From positions 1-5,408 of the forward strand of contig PEWQ01000200.1 of the NCBI GenBank assembly GCA_002780065.1: a DNA stretch of 5,408 bases, written 5' to 3'. Positions 1-5,408 of the stretch are shown one piece after another. The position numbers were made by a program, and so were the translations under genes. Below the pieces are notes generated by a model. It saw nothing but the letters and a program-made list of their open reading frames with translations. It did not search any database and was not told the origin of the DNA. This DNA is from Candidatus Hydrogenedentes bacterium CG07_land_8_20_14_0_80_42_17. GTDB lineage: Bacteria > UBA8481. The number at the start of each line of letters is the position of its first letter. Position 1 is the stretch's first letter.

Positions 1-1009
1 CCGCCGCAACGTCTTCTTTTTGAGCCAGAGCGGAAAACGGAATAACTCCAACCGGTCTGCCTGTGATCTTTTTATATGCTTGATCATATTCCTTGTAACT
101 TCCGCCGCCCATTGCTCTCAAAATTTTAATGCGTTCCGATATTGGAGGATGCGTACTTGTCAAATTGCTAAGCCCGCGCGCCGTCACAGACAAAGGATTA
201 GCGATATACATCGGAGCTGTTGCCTTTGAAGCGCTTTTAAGTTTTATCGATGAACTCGAAATTTTTTCCAGAGCTCGCGCTAAACCTTCCGGATACCTCG
301 TAAACTGTGCGCCACAGGCATCTGCAAGATATTCTCGTTTTCTTGAAATAGCAAAATAAATCAGCTCTGCCAATAGAGGAGCAACTATTATCAAGATCAA
401 ACCAATCAGCATAATAACCAACTGAGCTTCATTGCCTTTCCTCGACGACGACCTGCTCCTTGGAGATCTATAAAACATTGTTCTCATTGCGATATCTGCA
501 ATTATTACGATGGCGCCCATCATGACTCCTACCATTACCATCAAAAGCACATCGCGGTTTTTGATATGGGATAATTCATGAGCAATAACGCCCTGCAATT
601 CGTCTCTATCGAGCCGCGACAAAAGTCCTTTTGTCACGGCAACGGCAGTGCTCGATGAAGATCTTCCAACGGCGAATGCGTTCGGAGCCTCCTCATCCAT
701 GATATAAATCCGAGGCATCTTACCAAGTCCCGAAGCAATAGTCATCTCTTCCACTACATTGAAGAGCACAGGGTGATCGTTACGTTGAATTTCTCGAGCT
801 CCGGAAACAGCCAAAAGTATATTGTCGCCTTGAAACCATGTGACAGTAGAGAGAAAAATCCAAAGACACACCGCAAGAAAAACGCCGAAGGCACCTGCAC
901 CTGGTTCAAGCATCTCAACGGCAAAATATCCCGTCAGCATCAATAGCAGTGCCATCAACGCCGCAAGAAATAAAGTCCGCCTTCTATTCTCTCTTATCGT
1001 TTCCCACAT
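1..1009 (-). CDS. htpX: HtpX-like M48 membrane zinc metalloprotease (C-terminus cut by window edge)
   Basis: Integral membrane endopeptidase of the M48 (HtpX) family, which cleaves misfolded or damaged membrane proteins on the cytoplasmic side. 336 residues are visible and the frame is still open at the edge, so the 3' end is missing. Two N-terminal membrane segments (about 12-33 and 38-59) precede the zinc motif H144-E-L-S-H148. Two more hydrophobic segments (about 154-175 and 196-221) flank a short basic, serine-rich loop (180-191). The third zinc ligand is E226 in a REYLADACG motif. The family signature STHPP-SERI-ILRAM follows, and then a tail already longer than that of E. coli HtpX (293 residues). 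The start MWETIRENRRR is typical of the family, and an in-frame TGA lies 6 nt upstream (1016-1018). No good Shine-Dalgarno site precedes this ATG; the strong one at 1064-1069 serves a small upstream frame. It lies downstream of lemA, a frequent partner of M48 proteases. Family is certain; substrates are unknown. Confidence 0.97.
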   Translation of the reverse strand, partial: MWETIRENRRRTLFLAALMALLLMLTGYFAVEMLEPGAGAFGVFLAVCLWIFLSTVTWFQGDNILLAVSGAREIQRNDHPVLFNVVEEMTIASGLGKMPRIYIMDEEAPNAFAVGRSSSSTAVAVTKGLLSRLDRDELQGVIAHELSHIKNRDVLLMVMVGVMMGAIVIIADIAMRTMFYRSPRSRSSSRKGNEAQLVIMLIGLILIIVAPLLAELIYFAISRKREYLADACGAQFTRYPEGLARALEKISSSSIKLKSASKATAPMYIANPLSVTARGLSNLTSTHPPISERIKILRAMGGGSYKEYDQAYKKITGRPVGVIPFSALAQKEDVAA

Positions 1010-1019
1010 TTTTATTCAG

Positions 1020-1055
1020 TTAGAAAGTACGCAGGCCAAAGTCTGCAGATACCAT
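1020..1055 (-). CDS. Putative 11-residue leader ORF ahead of htpX
   Basis: A tiny open frame (MVSADFGLRTF, stop TAA) lies in the gap between lemA and htpX. It has the best initiation signal there: an AGGAGG Shine-Dalgarno 8 nt before its ATG. It is not in the htpX frame, and its stop lies 10 nt before the htpX ATG, which has no good ribosome site of its own. The arrangement suggests that ribosomes load here and reinitiate on htpX, or that the peptide is a leader for translational control. A simple sequencing frameshift is less likely, because the htpX frame carries its own TGA at 1016-1018 and the htpX N-terminus is canonical. No protein family is recognised. Seen: the signal and the spacing. 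Inferred: that it is translated and coupled to htpX. Confidence 0.35.
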   Translation of the reverse strand: MVSADFGLRTF

Positions 1056-1063
1056 TCTTTATA

Positions 1064-1069
1064 CCTCCT
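1064..1069 (-). promoter_or_regulatory. Strong Shine-Dalgarno between lemA and htpX
   Basis: A perfect AGGAGG on the minus strand, 12 nt past the lemA stop. It is 8 nt from the ATG of the 11-codon frame at 1055 but 54 nt from the htpX ATG at 1009, too far to serve htpX directly. It therefore implies translation of the small frame with coupling to htpX, unless RNA folding brings the site closer to the htpX start. Confidence 0.7.
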
Positions 1070-1081
1070 ACTTTAATTCGA

Positions 1082-1657
1082 TTAGAAAGATACCTTTGGA
1101 ACTTTTCTCTTCTCCTCGCCTTCAACCTCAAAGAATGTGCCTTGCTTAAACGCAAACATAGACGCAATCATGTTGGTCGGAAATGTTTCGATAGTGTTGT
1201 TGTAATTCAAAACCATGTCATTGTAATACTGTCTTGCAAAACCGATCTTGTTTTCTGTCGATGTGAGTTCTTCCTGAAGCGCAAGAAAATTCTGGTTTGC
1301 TTTAAGCTCAGGATATGCCTCAGCGACCATCATCAGAGAACGCAAAGTTTGGGTGAGCTGATTCTCTGCCTTTATGCGATCTTCAACATTGCCGGATGTG
1401 ACGTTTACTGCCTGCTGGCGAGCTTTTATCACGGATTCAAAAGTAGAACTTTCGTGTTTCGCATAGCCTTTAACTGATTCGACAAGATTCGGAATCAGAT
1501 CAGCTCGGCGGTTCAATTGAACCTCGATCTGCGACCACGAATTCTTTGTCTCGTTCCGACTTCTCACCATGGAATTAAAGGTGAGAGCAACCCAAAGCGC
1601 GATAACCGCAAGGATTACCAGCAGAACTCCAAAAATTATTAAGCTGACAATTGCCAT
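1082..1657 (-). CDS. lemA: LemA family membrane-anchored protein
   Basis: LemA family protein of 191 residues, close to the usual family length. It has one N-terminal membrane segment (about residues 4-25) followed by the conserved region with W41-S-Q-I-E-V-Q-L, RR at 50-51 and DLIPNLVE at 53-60, then a long helical bundle domain. The conserved ENKI-FARQYYND and the FP-N--A section before the C-terminus are also present. The molecular role of the family is unclear. It often sits beside M48 proteases or TPM-domain proteins, consistent with membrane protein or envelope maintenance. I chose ATG 1657 because GGGAGG (1665-1670) precedes it by 7 nt. An in-frame ATG at 1672 overlaps the upstream stop codon but would place that ribosome site inside its own coding sequence; using it gives 196 residues. 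It is co-directional with the zinc-ribbon gene upstream and htpX downstream, very likely in one operon. It is unrelated to the Pseudomonas sensor kinase once also called lemA. Confidence 0.96.
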   Translation of the reverse strand: MAIVSLIIFGVLLVILAVIALWVALTFNSMVRSRNETKNSWSQIEVQLNRRADLIPNLVESVKGYAKHESSTFESVIKARQQAVNVTSGNVEDRIKAENQLTQTLRSLMMVAEAYPELKANQNFLALQEELTSTENKIGFARQYYNDMVLNYNNTIETFPTNMIASMFAFKQGTFFEVEGEEKRKVPKVSF

Positions 1658-1664
1658 TTCTAAA

Positions 1665-1670
1665 CCTCCC
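1665..1670 (-). promoter_or_regulatory. Shine-Dalgarno deciding the lemA start
   Basis: GGGAGG on the minus strand lies 7 nt before ATG 1657 and within the first codons that would follow ATG 1672. It favours 1657 as the real lemA start. It lies directly after the TAA of the zinc-ribbon gene (1672-1674), so lemA is placed for translational coupling to that gene. Confidence 0.75.
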
Positions 1671-1671
1671 A

Positions 1672-2070
1672 TTATTTTTTTACACCGATAACTTCGCCTA
1701 AAAATTCTACAACATCATGAGGAACTAGAGACTCGTCATCCAAACGTTCGAAAAATTGTCCGAGCTCGCCTCTATCAAACCAATAACCATGATTTTTCCT
1801 GCAGATGTCAATAACCAAAGGCGGGTCTTTTGAAATCTCGATCTTATCCATCGCAGTATCGCATCTCGGACATGTCCGAATCTTCTCATCAGAATGTGCA
1901 AGCGGAAGTACGGAAAAATCCGGCAGGCTCATTCCCGGCCTGACCGCTTTTGCAAGCAGATCGAGTTCAGAAGAATCGAACCAGATGCTATGGCATGAGA
2001 CGCAATAATCCAGCTCGATATTGAATCGCTCCACCACAATCATAGGTTCTTTGCAGACTACACAATCCAT
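1672..2070 (-). CDS. Small double zinc-ribbon protein (zf-TFIIB type)
   Basis: A soluble 132-residue protein with two copies of a TFIIB-like zinc ribbon. First copy: C3-x2-C6 and C23-x2-C26, followed by W30-F-D and E35-L. Second copy: C67-P-R-C70 and C90-x3-H94, followed by G95-Y-W-F-D99-R-G-E-L103. The W-F-D-x-x-E-L signature after the second ligand pair is the hallmark of this family (Pfam zf-TFIIB type). In the second copy the residue aligned with the fourth cysteine is N93, so H94 probably supplies the last ligand. The first copy has S28 and S34 where glycines are usual. No membrane segment or signal peptide is visible. Function is not known for this family; the name reflects a fold, not a shown role in transcription. 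It is the first gene of the lemA-htpX group, and its stop overlaps an ATG in the lemA frame. No Shine-Dalgarno is seen before its start. Confidence 0.87.
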   Translation of the reverse strand: MDCVVCKEPMIVVERFNIELDYCVSCHSIWFDSSELDLLAKAVRPGMSLPDFSVLPLAHSDEKIRTCPRCDTAMDKIEISKDPPLVIDICRKNHGYWFDRGELGQFFERLDDESLVPHDVVEFLGEVIGVKK

Positions 2071-2111
2071 ACAATGGAGAATAATATAGTAAAGAGTAAA
2101 TATAAAGTTAA
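2071..2111 (-). promoter_or_regulatory. Weak candidate promoter for the zinc-ribbon/lemA/htpX operon
   Basis: On the minus strand, TATATT (2083-2088) resembles a -10 box. TTAACT (2106-2111), 17 bp upstream, matches four of six bases of a sigma-70 -35 box. The -10 box ends 12 nt before the ATG at 2070, which would give a transcript with almost no 5' leader. That would fit the lack of a ribosome site. AT-rich DNA produces such matches by chance, so this is tentative. Confidence 0.25.
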
Positions 2112-2175
2112 AACAGATATTTGAAGTAATCCCTTAGTTAAAGGCAAAAGGAAAGGTGGAATTTGAAAAAGAAAA

Positions 2176-2210
2176 TAACACTAAGCACAAATCACTGATC
2201 ACTAATCACT
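2176..2210. repeat. Degenerate heptad tandem repeat, five units
   Basis: Five adjoining 7-nt units on the plus strand: taacact, aagcaca, aatcact, gatcact, aatcact. The last three differ at one position only; the first two are more degenerate. A further cattcat unit (2211-2217) may be a decayed copy. The repeat is 34 nt past the diguanylate cyclase stop and carries no start codon or gene. Heptanucleotide intergenic repeats are known in some bacteria (for example the STRR repeats of cyanobacteria); no link to those is claimed. Confidence 0.6.
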
Positions 2211-2244
2211 CATTCATCATTCTGCTTTCATCACTTTATAGAAA

Positions 2245-3126
2245 TTAATTTCTTGCAGAATAAATTTTATTTCTTCCGTCTTTTTTTGCTCGGTACAAAG
2301 CCTCATCAGCAGACTTAAGAAGTTCAGATACATTTTTACCGTCTTTAGGAAATATTGCCACGCCGCCGGAAATTGTGATTCGCTTTTGAGGTAAAACCTC
2401 TTGGCCAGGGAACGGCAAATCAGCCACTGTTCGGCGTATCTCCTCTGCTCGCTTCAATGTAGAAGTTTCATCGAGATCAGGAAAGAAGATAACGAACTCT
2501 TCACCGCCGTAGCGGCCCATGTGCTCGTTATTCTTCAAAAGGTCACTGACGTAATCCACAAAAAGCCTCAGCAAAACATCTCCAACTAAATGTCCATTTA
2601 TGTCATTAAAAATTTTAAAGCGGTCGAGATCAAAAAATAAAATTCCTGCTGTACCATTTTGTTCTCGGATTTTTTTAATCTCACTTTCGACTAAAGAAAT
2701 AAAATATCCTTTCTGATAAATACCTGTAAGCCAATCTGTTATAGACTCACGCGCAGTCTCTTCATACTCAAGCAGATCCATCATAGTGACCCGATTAAGC
2801 TCATTCGTAATGTTAATGAAGTAATCCATAATAGCTACTCGAATGCCGACATTTCTACCGAGCTTTTGGCTCATGAAATATTTATGTTCAAGAATTTCTT
2901 TCCATTTCTTTTTTGCGGTAGGTTCATCAAATTTGAGATGAACTAAACTGAAGATAAGATCAGAGTGAAGAGTCTTTGCCCGTTCGCGTCTGATTTTTCG
3001 AACCTCTTCAGCGAGTTTCTCATTGTATGCGAACTTGTCTTCGGCAATGATCTCCGCGGCAATTCCTCCAAGATCATGAATCGCCTCCAGGGAATCTCCA
3101 GTAGTATGTAATTCTTTTTCAGACAT
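2245..3126 (-). CDS. Soluble diguanylate cyclase (GGDEF domain)
   Basis: Makes the second messenger cyclic di-GMP from two GTP. It has 293 residues, with no membrane segment or signal peptide, so it should be cytoplasmic. Residues 1-125 are helical and charged (a basic stretch near 42-51, then HKYFMSQKLGRNVG at 81-94). I do not recognise this part as a named sensor domain; it may mediate dimerisation or signal input. The GGDEF domain covers about 128-290: D131-W-L-T, then F-D166-L-D168-R-F-K for metal and guanine binding, N174-D175 and G178-H179. The active site R205-Y-G207-G-E-E-F211 is intact, with ITISGGVA and ADEALYRAKKDGRN at the end. The product-inhibition site, normally RxxD five residues before GGEEF, reads K198-N-N-E201, so feedback inhibition is probably weak or absent. 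The ATG at 3126 follows an A-rich stretch with only a weak ribosome site. It is divergent from glgB. Confidence 0.96.
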   Translation of the reverse strand: MSEKELHTTGDSLEAIHDLGGIAAEIIAEDKFAYNEKLAEEVRKIRRERAKTLHSDLIFSLVHLKFDEPTAKKKWKEILEHKYFMSQKLGRNVGIRVAIMDYFINITNELNRVTMMDLLEYEETARESITDWLTGIYQKGYFISLVESEIKKIREQNGTAGILFFDLDRFKIFNDINGHLVGDVLLRLFVDYVSDLLKNNEHMGRYGGEEFVIFFPDLDETSTLKRAEEIRRTVADLPFPGQEVLPQKRITISGGVAIFPKDGKNVSELLKSADEALYRAKKDGRNKIYSARN

Positions 3127-3237
3127 TTTTTTCTTTCTTCAAACCTTGACTCAAGTAAATCATCACCACTACACTTTCCATTATGCAAAAAATAATTATA
3201 TCAAAATTTAGATTCAAGCATCATATTATTGAGCTCA
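3127..3237. promoter_or_regulatory. Divergent promoter region between the diguanylate cyclase gene and glgB
   Basis: A 111-nt AT-rich gap between two outward-facing genes, which must carry the 5' signals of both. On the minus strand there is a perfect TATAAT (3195-3200) and a CATAAT (3180-3185), but neither has a good -35 box at normal spacing. On the plus strand TATTAT (3224-3229) lies only 8 nt before the glgB ATG, which would mean a nearly leaderless glgB message. ATATCAAA occurs at 3198-3205 and again twice just inside glgB (3249-3263). The individual boxes are uncertain; the divergent arrangement is clear. Confidence 0.55.
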
Positions 3238-3248
3238 ATGCTTAGATC
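3211..3248. repeat. Inverted repeat and 12-bp palindrome over the glgB start
   Basis: The arms gattcaagcat (3211-3221) and atgcttagatc (3238-3248) pair at nine of eleven positions, with one further G-T wobble in RNA, leaving a 16-nt loop. Within this, attgagctcaat (3228-3239) is a perfect 12-bp palindrome. The glgB start codon is the first triplet of the right arm and is partly inside the palindrome. This could be a binding site for a dimeric regulator or an RNA hairpin hiding the start codon, or it could be chance in AT-rich DNA. Confidence 0.4.
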
Positions 3249-5408
3249 ATATCAAATATCAAAAATTTTGGAAGGACACTATCGATTTCCGATGTCGGTG
3301 TTGGGATTGCATATCGTTGCGGATGAAAATAAAAAATATGTTGTAATCAGATATTACAATCCCAGAGCAATCTCTGCCGGAGTGATAAAGGCAGGAAAGC
3401 GAAATGTCATACCTATGCCCTCAATTCATCCAAACGGAATTTTTGAAGCGAAGATAGAAGATACGGAAGCGCCTTTCGATTACAAAATAAAATTCAAAAT
3501 TGAAAACGGAAGAGAATTCAAGATTGAAGATACTTACAATCCCAAATTCAAATTTGAGATTACGGATGAGGACGCTTATCTTTTCGGAAAAGGAGAGCAT
3601 TTCAAGATTTACGAAAAATTGGGAGCTCACGAGAAGATAAATTCCGGAGTAAAAGGAGTTCACTTTGCAGTATGGGCGCCATGCGCAAAATATGTCAGCG
3701 TTGCCGGAGCGTTCAACGACTGGAGCGGAAAGACTCATCCGATGACTTTAACTAAGAACGGGATATGGGAACTCTTCATTCCCGGCTTAAGCTGTGGAAC
3801 ATATTATAAATATGTCATTCGCTCAAGAACAGGCAGAGCGTATGTAAAGAGCGATCCTTATGCTTTTGCTACTCAATTGAGGCCTAAGAAATCTTCCGTT
3901 GTTTATGATCTTGAAAAATATAAGTGGCGCGATTCTGAGTGGTTATCTTTTAGACAAAATGTTGATCATCTAAAACAGCCGATATCGATATACGAGGTTC
4001 ATCTCGGCTCATGGATACGAAAGGAAGATGATGCAATTCCATTTCACAATTATAGAGAGATAGCCGAGGATTTAATTCCTTATGTAAAAGGACTCGGATT
4101 CACGCACGTCGAGCTTTTGCCGATAATGGAGCATCCGCTCGATGAATCATGGGGCTATCAAACAACGAACTACTATGCGCCTACGCAACGTTACGGCTCG
4201 CCGGAGGATTTCATGTATTTCGTTGACGAATGCCATAAAAATAAAATAGGAGTTATCATCGATTGGGTTCCGGCGCATTTTCCAAAAGATCCTCACGGAT
4301 TGGGCAGGTTCGACGGAAGTCATCTTTATGAGCATGCAGATCCAAGACAAGGAGTGCATCCTGACTGGAAAACCTACATCTTCAATTACGGCCGTCACGA
4401 AGTAAAAAACTTTTTACTTGCAAATGCTCTCTTCTGGATCGAGAAGTACCATGTTGACGGACTGCGAGTCGATGCGGTTGCTTCAATGCTGTATCTGGAT
4501 TATTCACGCAAAGCCGGCGAATGGGTGCCGAACAAATACGGCGGCAACAAAAATTTAGAAGCCATTTCGTTTCTTAGAAAATTCAATCGAATTATTAATT
4601 CATTTTATCATGGAGTGCTGACAATTGCCGAAGAGTCAACTGCATGGTATGGAGTGACACAAGAGGTTTCAAAAGGCGGACTTAATTTTACCTACAAATG
4701 GAATATGGGGTGGATGCACGATGCTTTGGAATACTTCAGAAAGCCTTCTGCGTGGCGACGACAATTTCATAATCTTTTGACATTTCCACTCTCGTATGCG
4801 TTCAATGAAAAATATATTTTAGTGCTTTCTCACGACGAAGTAGTGCACGGAAAAAGATCTCTAATCAGAAAGATGCCCGGCGACAAGAATGCAAAATTTG
4901 CTAATCTCCGTCTCTTGTACGGATTCTTATTTGCTCATCCCGGAAAAAAATTATTGTTCATGGGCGGAGAATTTGCGCAGTGGAAGGAATGGGGAGAAGA
5001 CCGTGAGCTGGACTGGTATCTTCTGGATCATGAAGAGCATAGAAAAATTCAGGCATACATCGCAGATTTAAATAAACTATACGCAAATGAGTCTTCACTA
5101 CATTCGGGAGACTGCCATTATACCGGATTCAAATGGATAGACGGAAGCGATGCTCAAAACAGCGTAATAGCATTTCTCAGATGTGGAGAAAGAACCGGAG
5201 ACAGCACGCTCTTTGTCTTCAATGCTTCGGGGCAGGATTTAAAAGAGTATGCAGTAGGTGTGCCGCAAAATGGATTCTGGAAGGAGATATTCAACTCTAA
5301 CGCGTCGATATACGGAGGCGACGATCGAGGAAACTTTCCTGGAGTAAATGCGCAGGAAAAGAATATGCATGGACAAACGTATTCAATTTTATTGAATCTG
5401 CCGGCTCT
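3238..5408 (+). CDS. glgB: 1,4-alpha-glucan (glycogen) branching enzyme, last residues cut off by window edge
   Basis: Transfers segments of alpha-1,4-glucan to form alpha-1,6 branches in glycogen (GH13 family, cytoplasmic). 723 residues are visible. E. coli GlgB has 728 and the residue offset is +7, so only about a dozen residues and the stop should be missing. Domains in order: N-terminal N1 beta domain (about 5-125, with SVLGLH at 20-25), CBM48 (about 138-218, with HFAVWAP at 142-148), the TIM barrel (about 240-620) and a C-terminal beta domain. Catalytic set: nucleophile D412 (GLRVDAV), acid/base E465 (TIAEEST), and D533 with H532 (LSHDEVVHGK). Region I is D342-W-V-P-A-H347. The spacings 412-465-533 equal those of E. 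coli 405-458-526. ATG 3238 keeps the whole N1 domain; only a weak GAG precedes it, and in-frame codons stay open back to 3196, including a TTG at 3229. No other glycogen gene is in view. Confidence 0.98.
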   Translation, partial: MLRSYQISKILEGHYRFPMSVLGLHIVADENKKYVVIRYYNPRAISAGVIKAGKRNVIPMPSIHPNGIFEAKIEDTEAPFDYKIKFKIENGREFKIEDTYNPKFKFEITDEDAYLFGKGEHFKIYEKLGAHEKINSGVKGVHFAVWAPCAKYVSVAGAFNDWSGKTHPMTLTKNGIWELFIPGLSCGTYYKYVIRSRTGRAYVKSDPYAFATQLRPKKSSVVYDLEKYKWRDSEWLSFRQNVDHLKQPISIYEVHLGSWIRKEDDAIPFHNYREIAEDLIPYVKGLGFTHVELLPIMEHPLDESWGYQTTNYYAPTQRYGSPEDFMYFVDECHKNKIGVIIDWVPAHFPKDPHGLGRFDGSHLYEHADPRQGVHPDWKTYIFNYGRHEVKNFLLANALFWIEKYHVDGLRVDAVASMLYLDYSRKAGEWVPNKYGGNKNLEAISFLRKFNRIINSFYHGVLTIAEESTAWYGVTQEVSKGGLNFTYKWNMGWMHDALEYFRKPSAWRRQFHNLLTFPLSYAFNEKYILVLSHDEVVHGKRSLIRKMPGDKNAKFANLRLLYGFLFAHPGKKLLFMGGEFAQWKEWGEDRELDWYLLDHEEHRKIQAYIADLNKLYANESSLHSGDCHYTGFKWIDGSDAQNSVIAFLRCGERTGDSTLFVFNASGQDLKEYAVGVPQNGFWKEIFNSNASIYGGDDRGNFPGVNAQEKNMHGQTYSILLNLPA

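Larger units (their letters stand above)
2071..2244. other. 174-nt intergenic gap between the diguanylate cyclase and zinc-ribbon genes
   Basis: A noncoding AT-rich spacer between two minus-strand genes. It contains a heptad tandem repeat (2176-2210) and the weak promoter candidate next to 2070. No GC-rich hairpin with a T-run is visible after the diguanylate cyclase stop, so no intrinsic terminator can be called. The size and the possible promoter suggest that the zinc-ribbon operon has its own transcription start. Confidence 0.6.

Noticed and set aside
1031-1046. Hairpin gcag...ctgc inside the lemA-htpX gap as an attenuator
   Set aside because: On the transcribed (minus) strand the stem has only four continuous pairs and then a mismatch, too weak to call.
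1009-1055. Frameshift or sequencing error joining the mini-ORF to htpX
   Set aside because: Each frame has its own stop (TAA 1020-1022 and TGA 1016-1018), and HtpX begins at a canonical family N-terminus, so a single indel would not give a better protein.
840-1076. Plus-strand open frame of 78 codons opposite the htpX start
   Set aside because: It lies antisense to a clear HtpX N-terminus and the lemA-htpX gap, has no family features and no ribosome site.
1142-1477. Plus-strand open frame of 111 codons opposite lemA
   Set aside because: It is a reverse-strand shadow of the conserved LemA coding region; the composition is odd for a protein and no motif is seen.
2074-2124. Plus-strand 16-codon frame (MENNIVKSK...) in the gap upstream of the zinc-ribbon gene
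   Set aside because: There is no ribosome site and it lies in low-complexity AT-rich DNA where short frames arise by chance.
2176-2217. Heptad repeat considered as a CRISPR array
   Set aside because: The units are 7 nt and contiguous with no spacers, and no cas gene is present.
2220-2244. Intrinsic terminator after the diguanylate cyclase gene
   Set aside because: No GC-rich stem followed by a T-run is visible on the minus strand; only AT-rich and repeat sequence follows the stop.
2943-3188. Minus-strand open frame that overlaps the start of the diguanylate cyclase in another frame
   Set aside because: It shares most of its length with the well-supported GGDEF gene and shows no domain; an upstream overlapping gene is not supported.
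3421-3738. Minus-strand open frame of 105 codons opposite the N-terminal part of glgB
   Set aside because: It is antisense to the conserved N1/CBM48 region and its phenylalanine-rich translation mirrors the lysine- and glutamate-rich codons of GlgB.

Overview
The window holds five protein-coding genes and looks like an ordinary bacterial chromosomal segment. It shows no sign of phage, an insertion sequence, CRISPR, tRNA or rRNA. The DNA is AT-leaning. Strong Shine-Dalgarno sites occur at internal operon positions, whereas the genes that follow intergenic gaps have weak or no visible ones. The protein set, the M48/LemA pairing and the style of the proteins would fit a free-living Gram-negative of the FCB type (for example Ignavibacteria or a relative). 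That placement is a low-confidence guess from protein style, not from a marker gene.

Minus strand, read right to left from about 2070 to 1: a probable membrane protein quality-control operon. It begins with a small two-zinc-ribbon protein (1672-2070), then lemA (1082-1657, one membrane anchor plus a helical cytoplasmic domain), then an HtpX-type M48 membrane zinc protease (1-1009, C-terminus cut by the window edge). The first two are essentially continuous: the zinc-ribbon stop overlaps an upstream ATG in the lemA frame. Between lemA and htpX lies a 72-nt gap. It holds a textbook ribosome binding site that points not at htpX but at an 11-codon open frame ending 10 nt before the htpX start.

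Minus strand 2245-3126: a soluble diguanylate cyclase (GGDEF domain with an intact GGEEF active site and a degenerate inhibitory site) behind a helical N-terminal region. It is separated from the zinc-ribbon gene by 174 nt containing a short heptad tandem repeat.

Plus strand 3238 to the right edge: glgB, the glycogen branching enzyme, almost complete (723 residues visible, all catalytic residues present). It is transcribed divergently from the diguanylate cyclase across a 111-nt AT-rich region. The glgB start codon sits in an inverted repeat and a perfect 12-bp palindrome, a possible control site.

I found no clearly undescribed system. The items most worth a second look are the mini-ORF leader in front of htpX, the symmetric sequence over the glgB start, and the zinc-ribbon/LemA/HtpX linkage.
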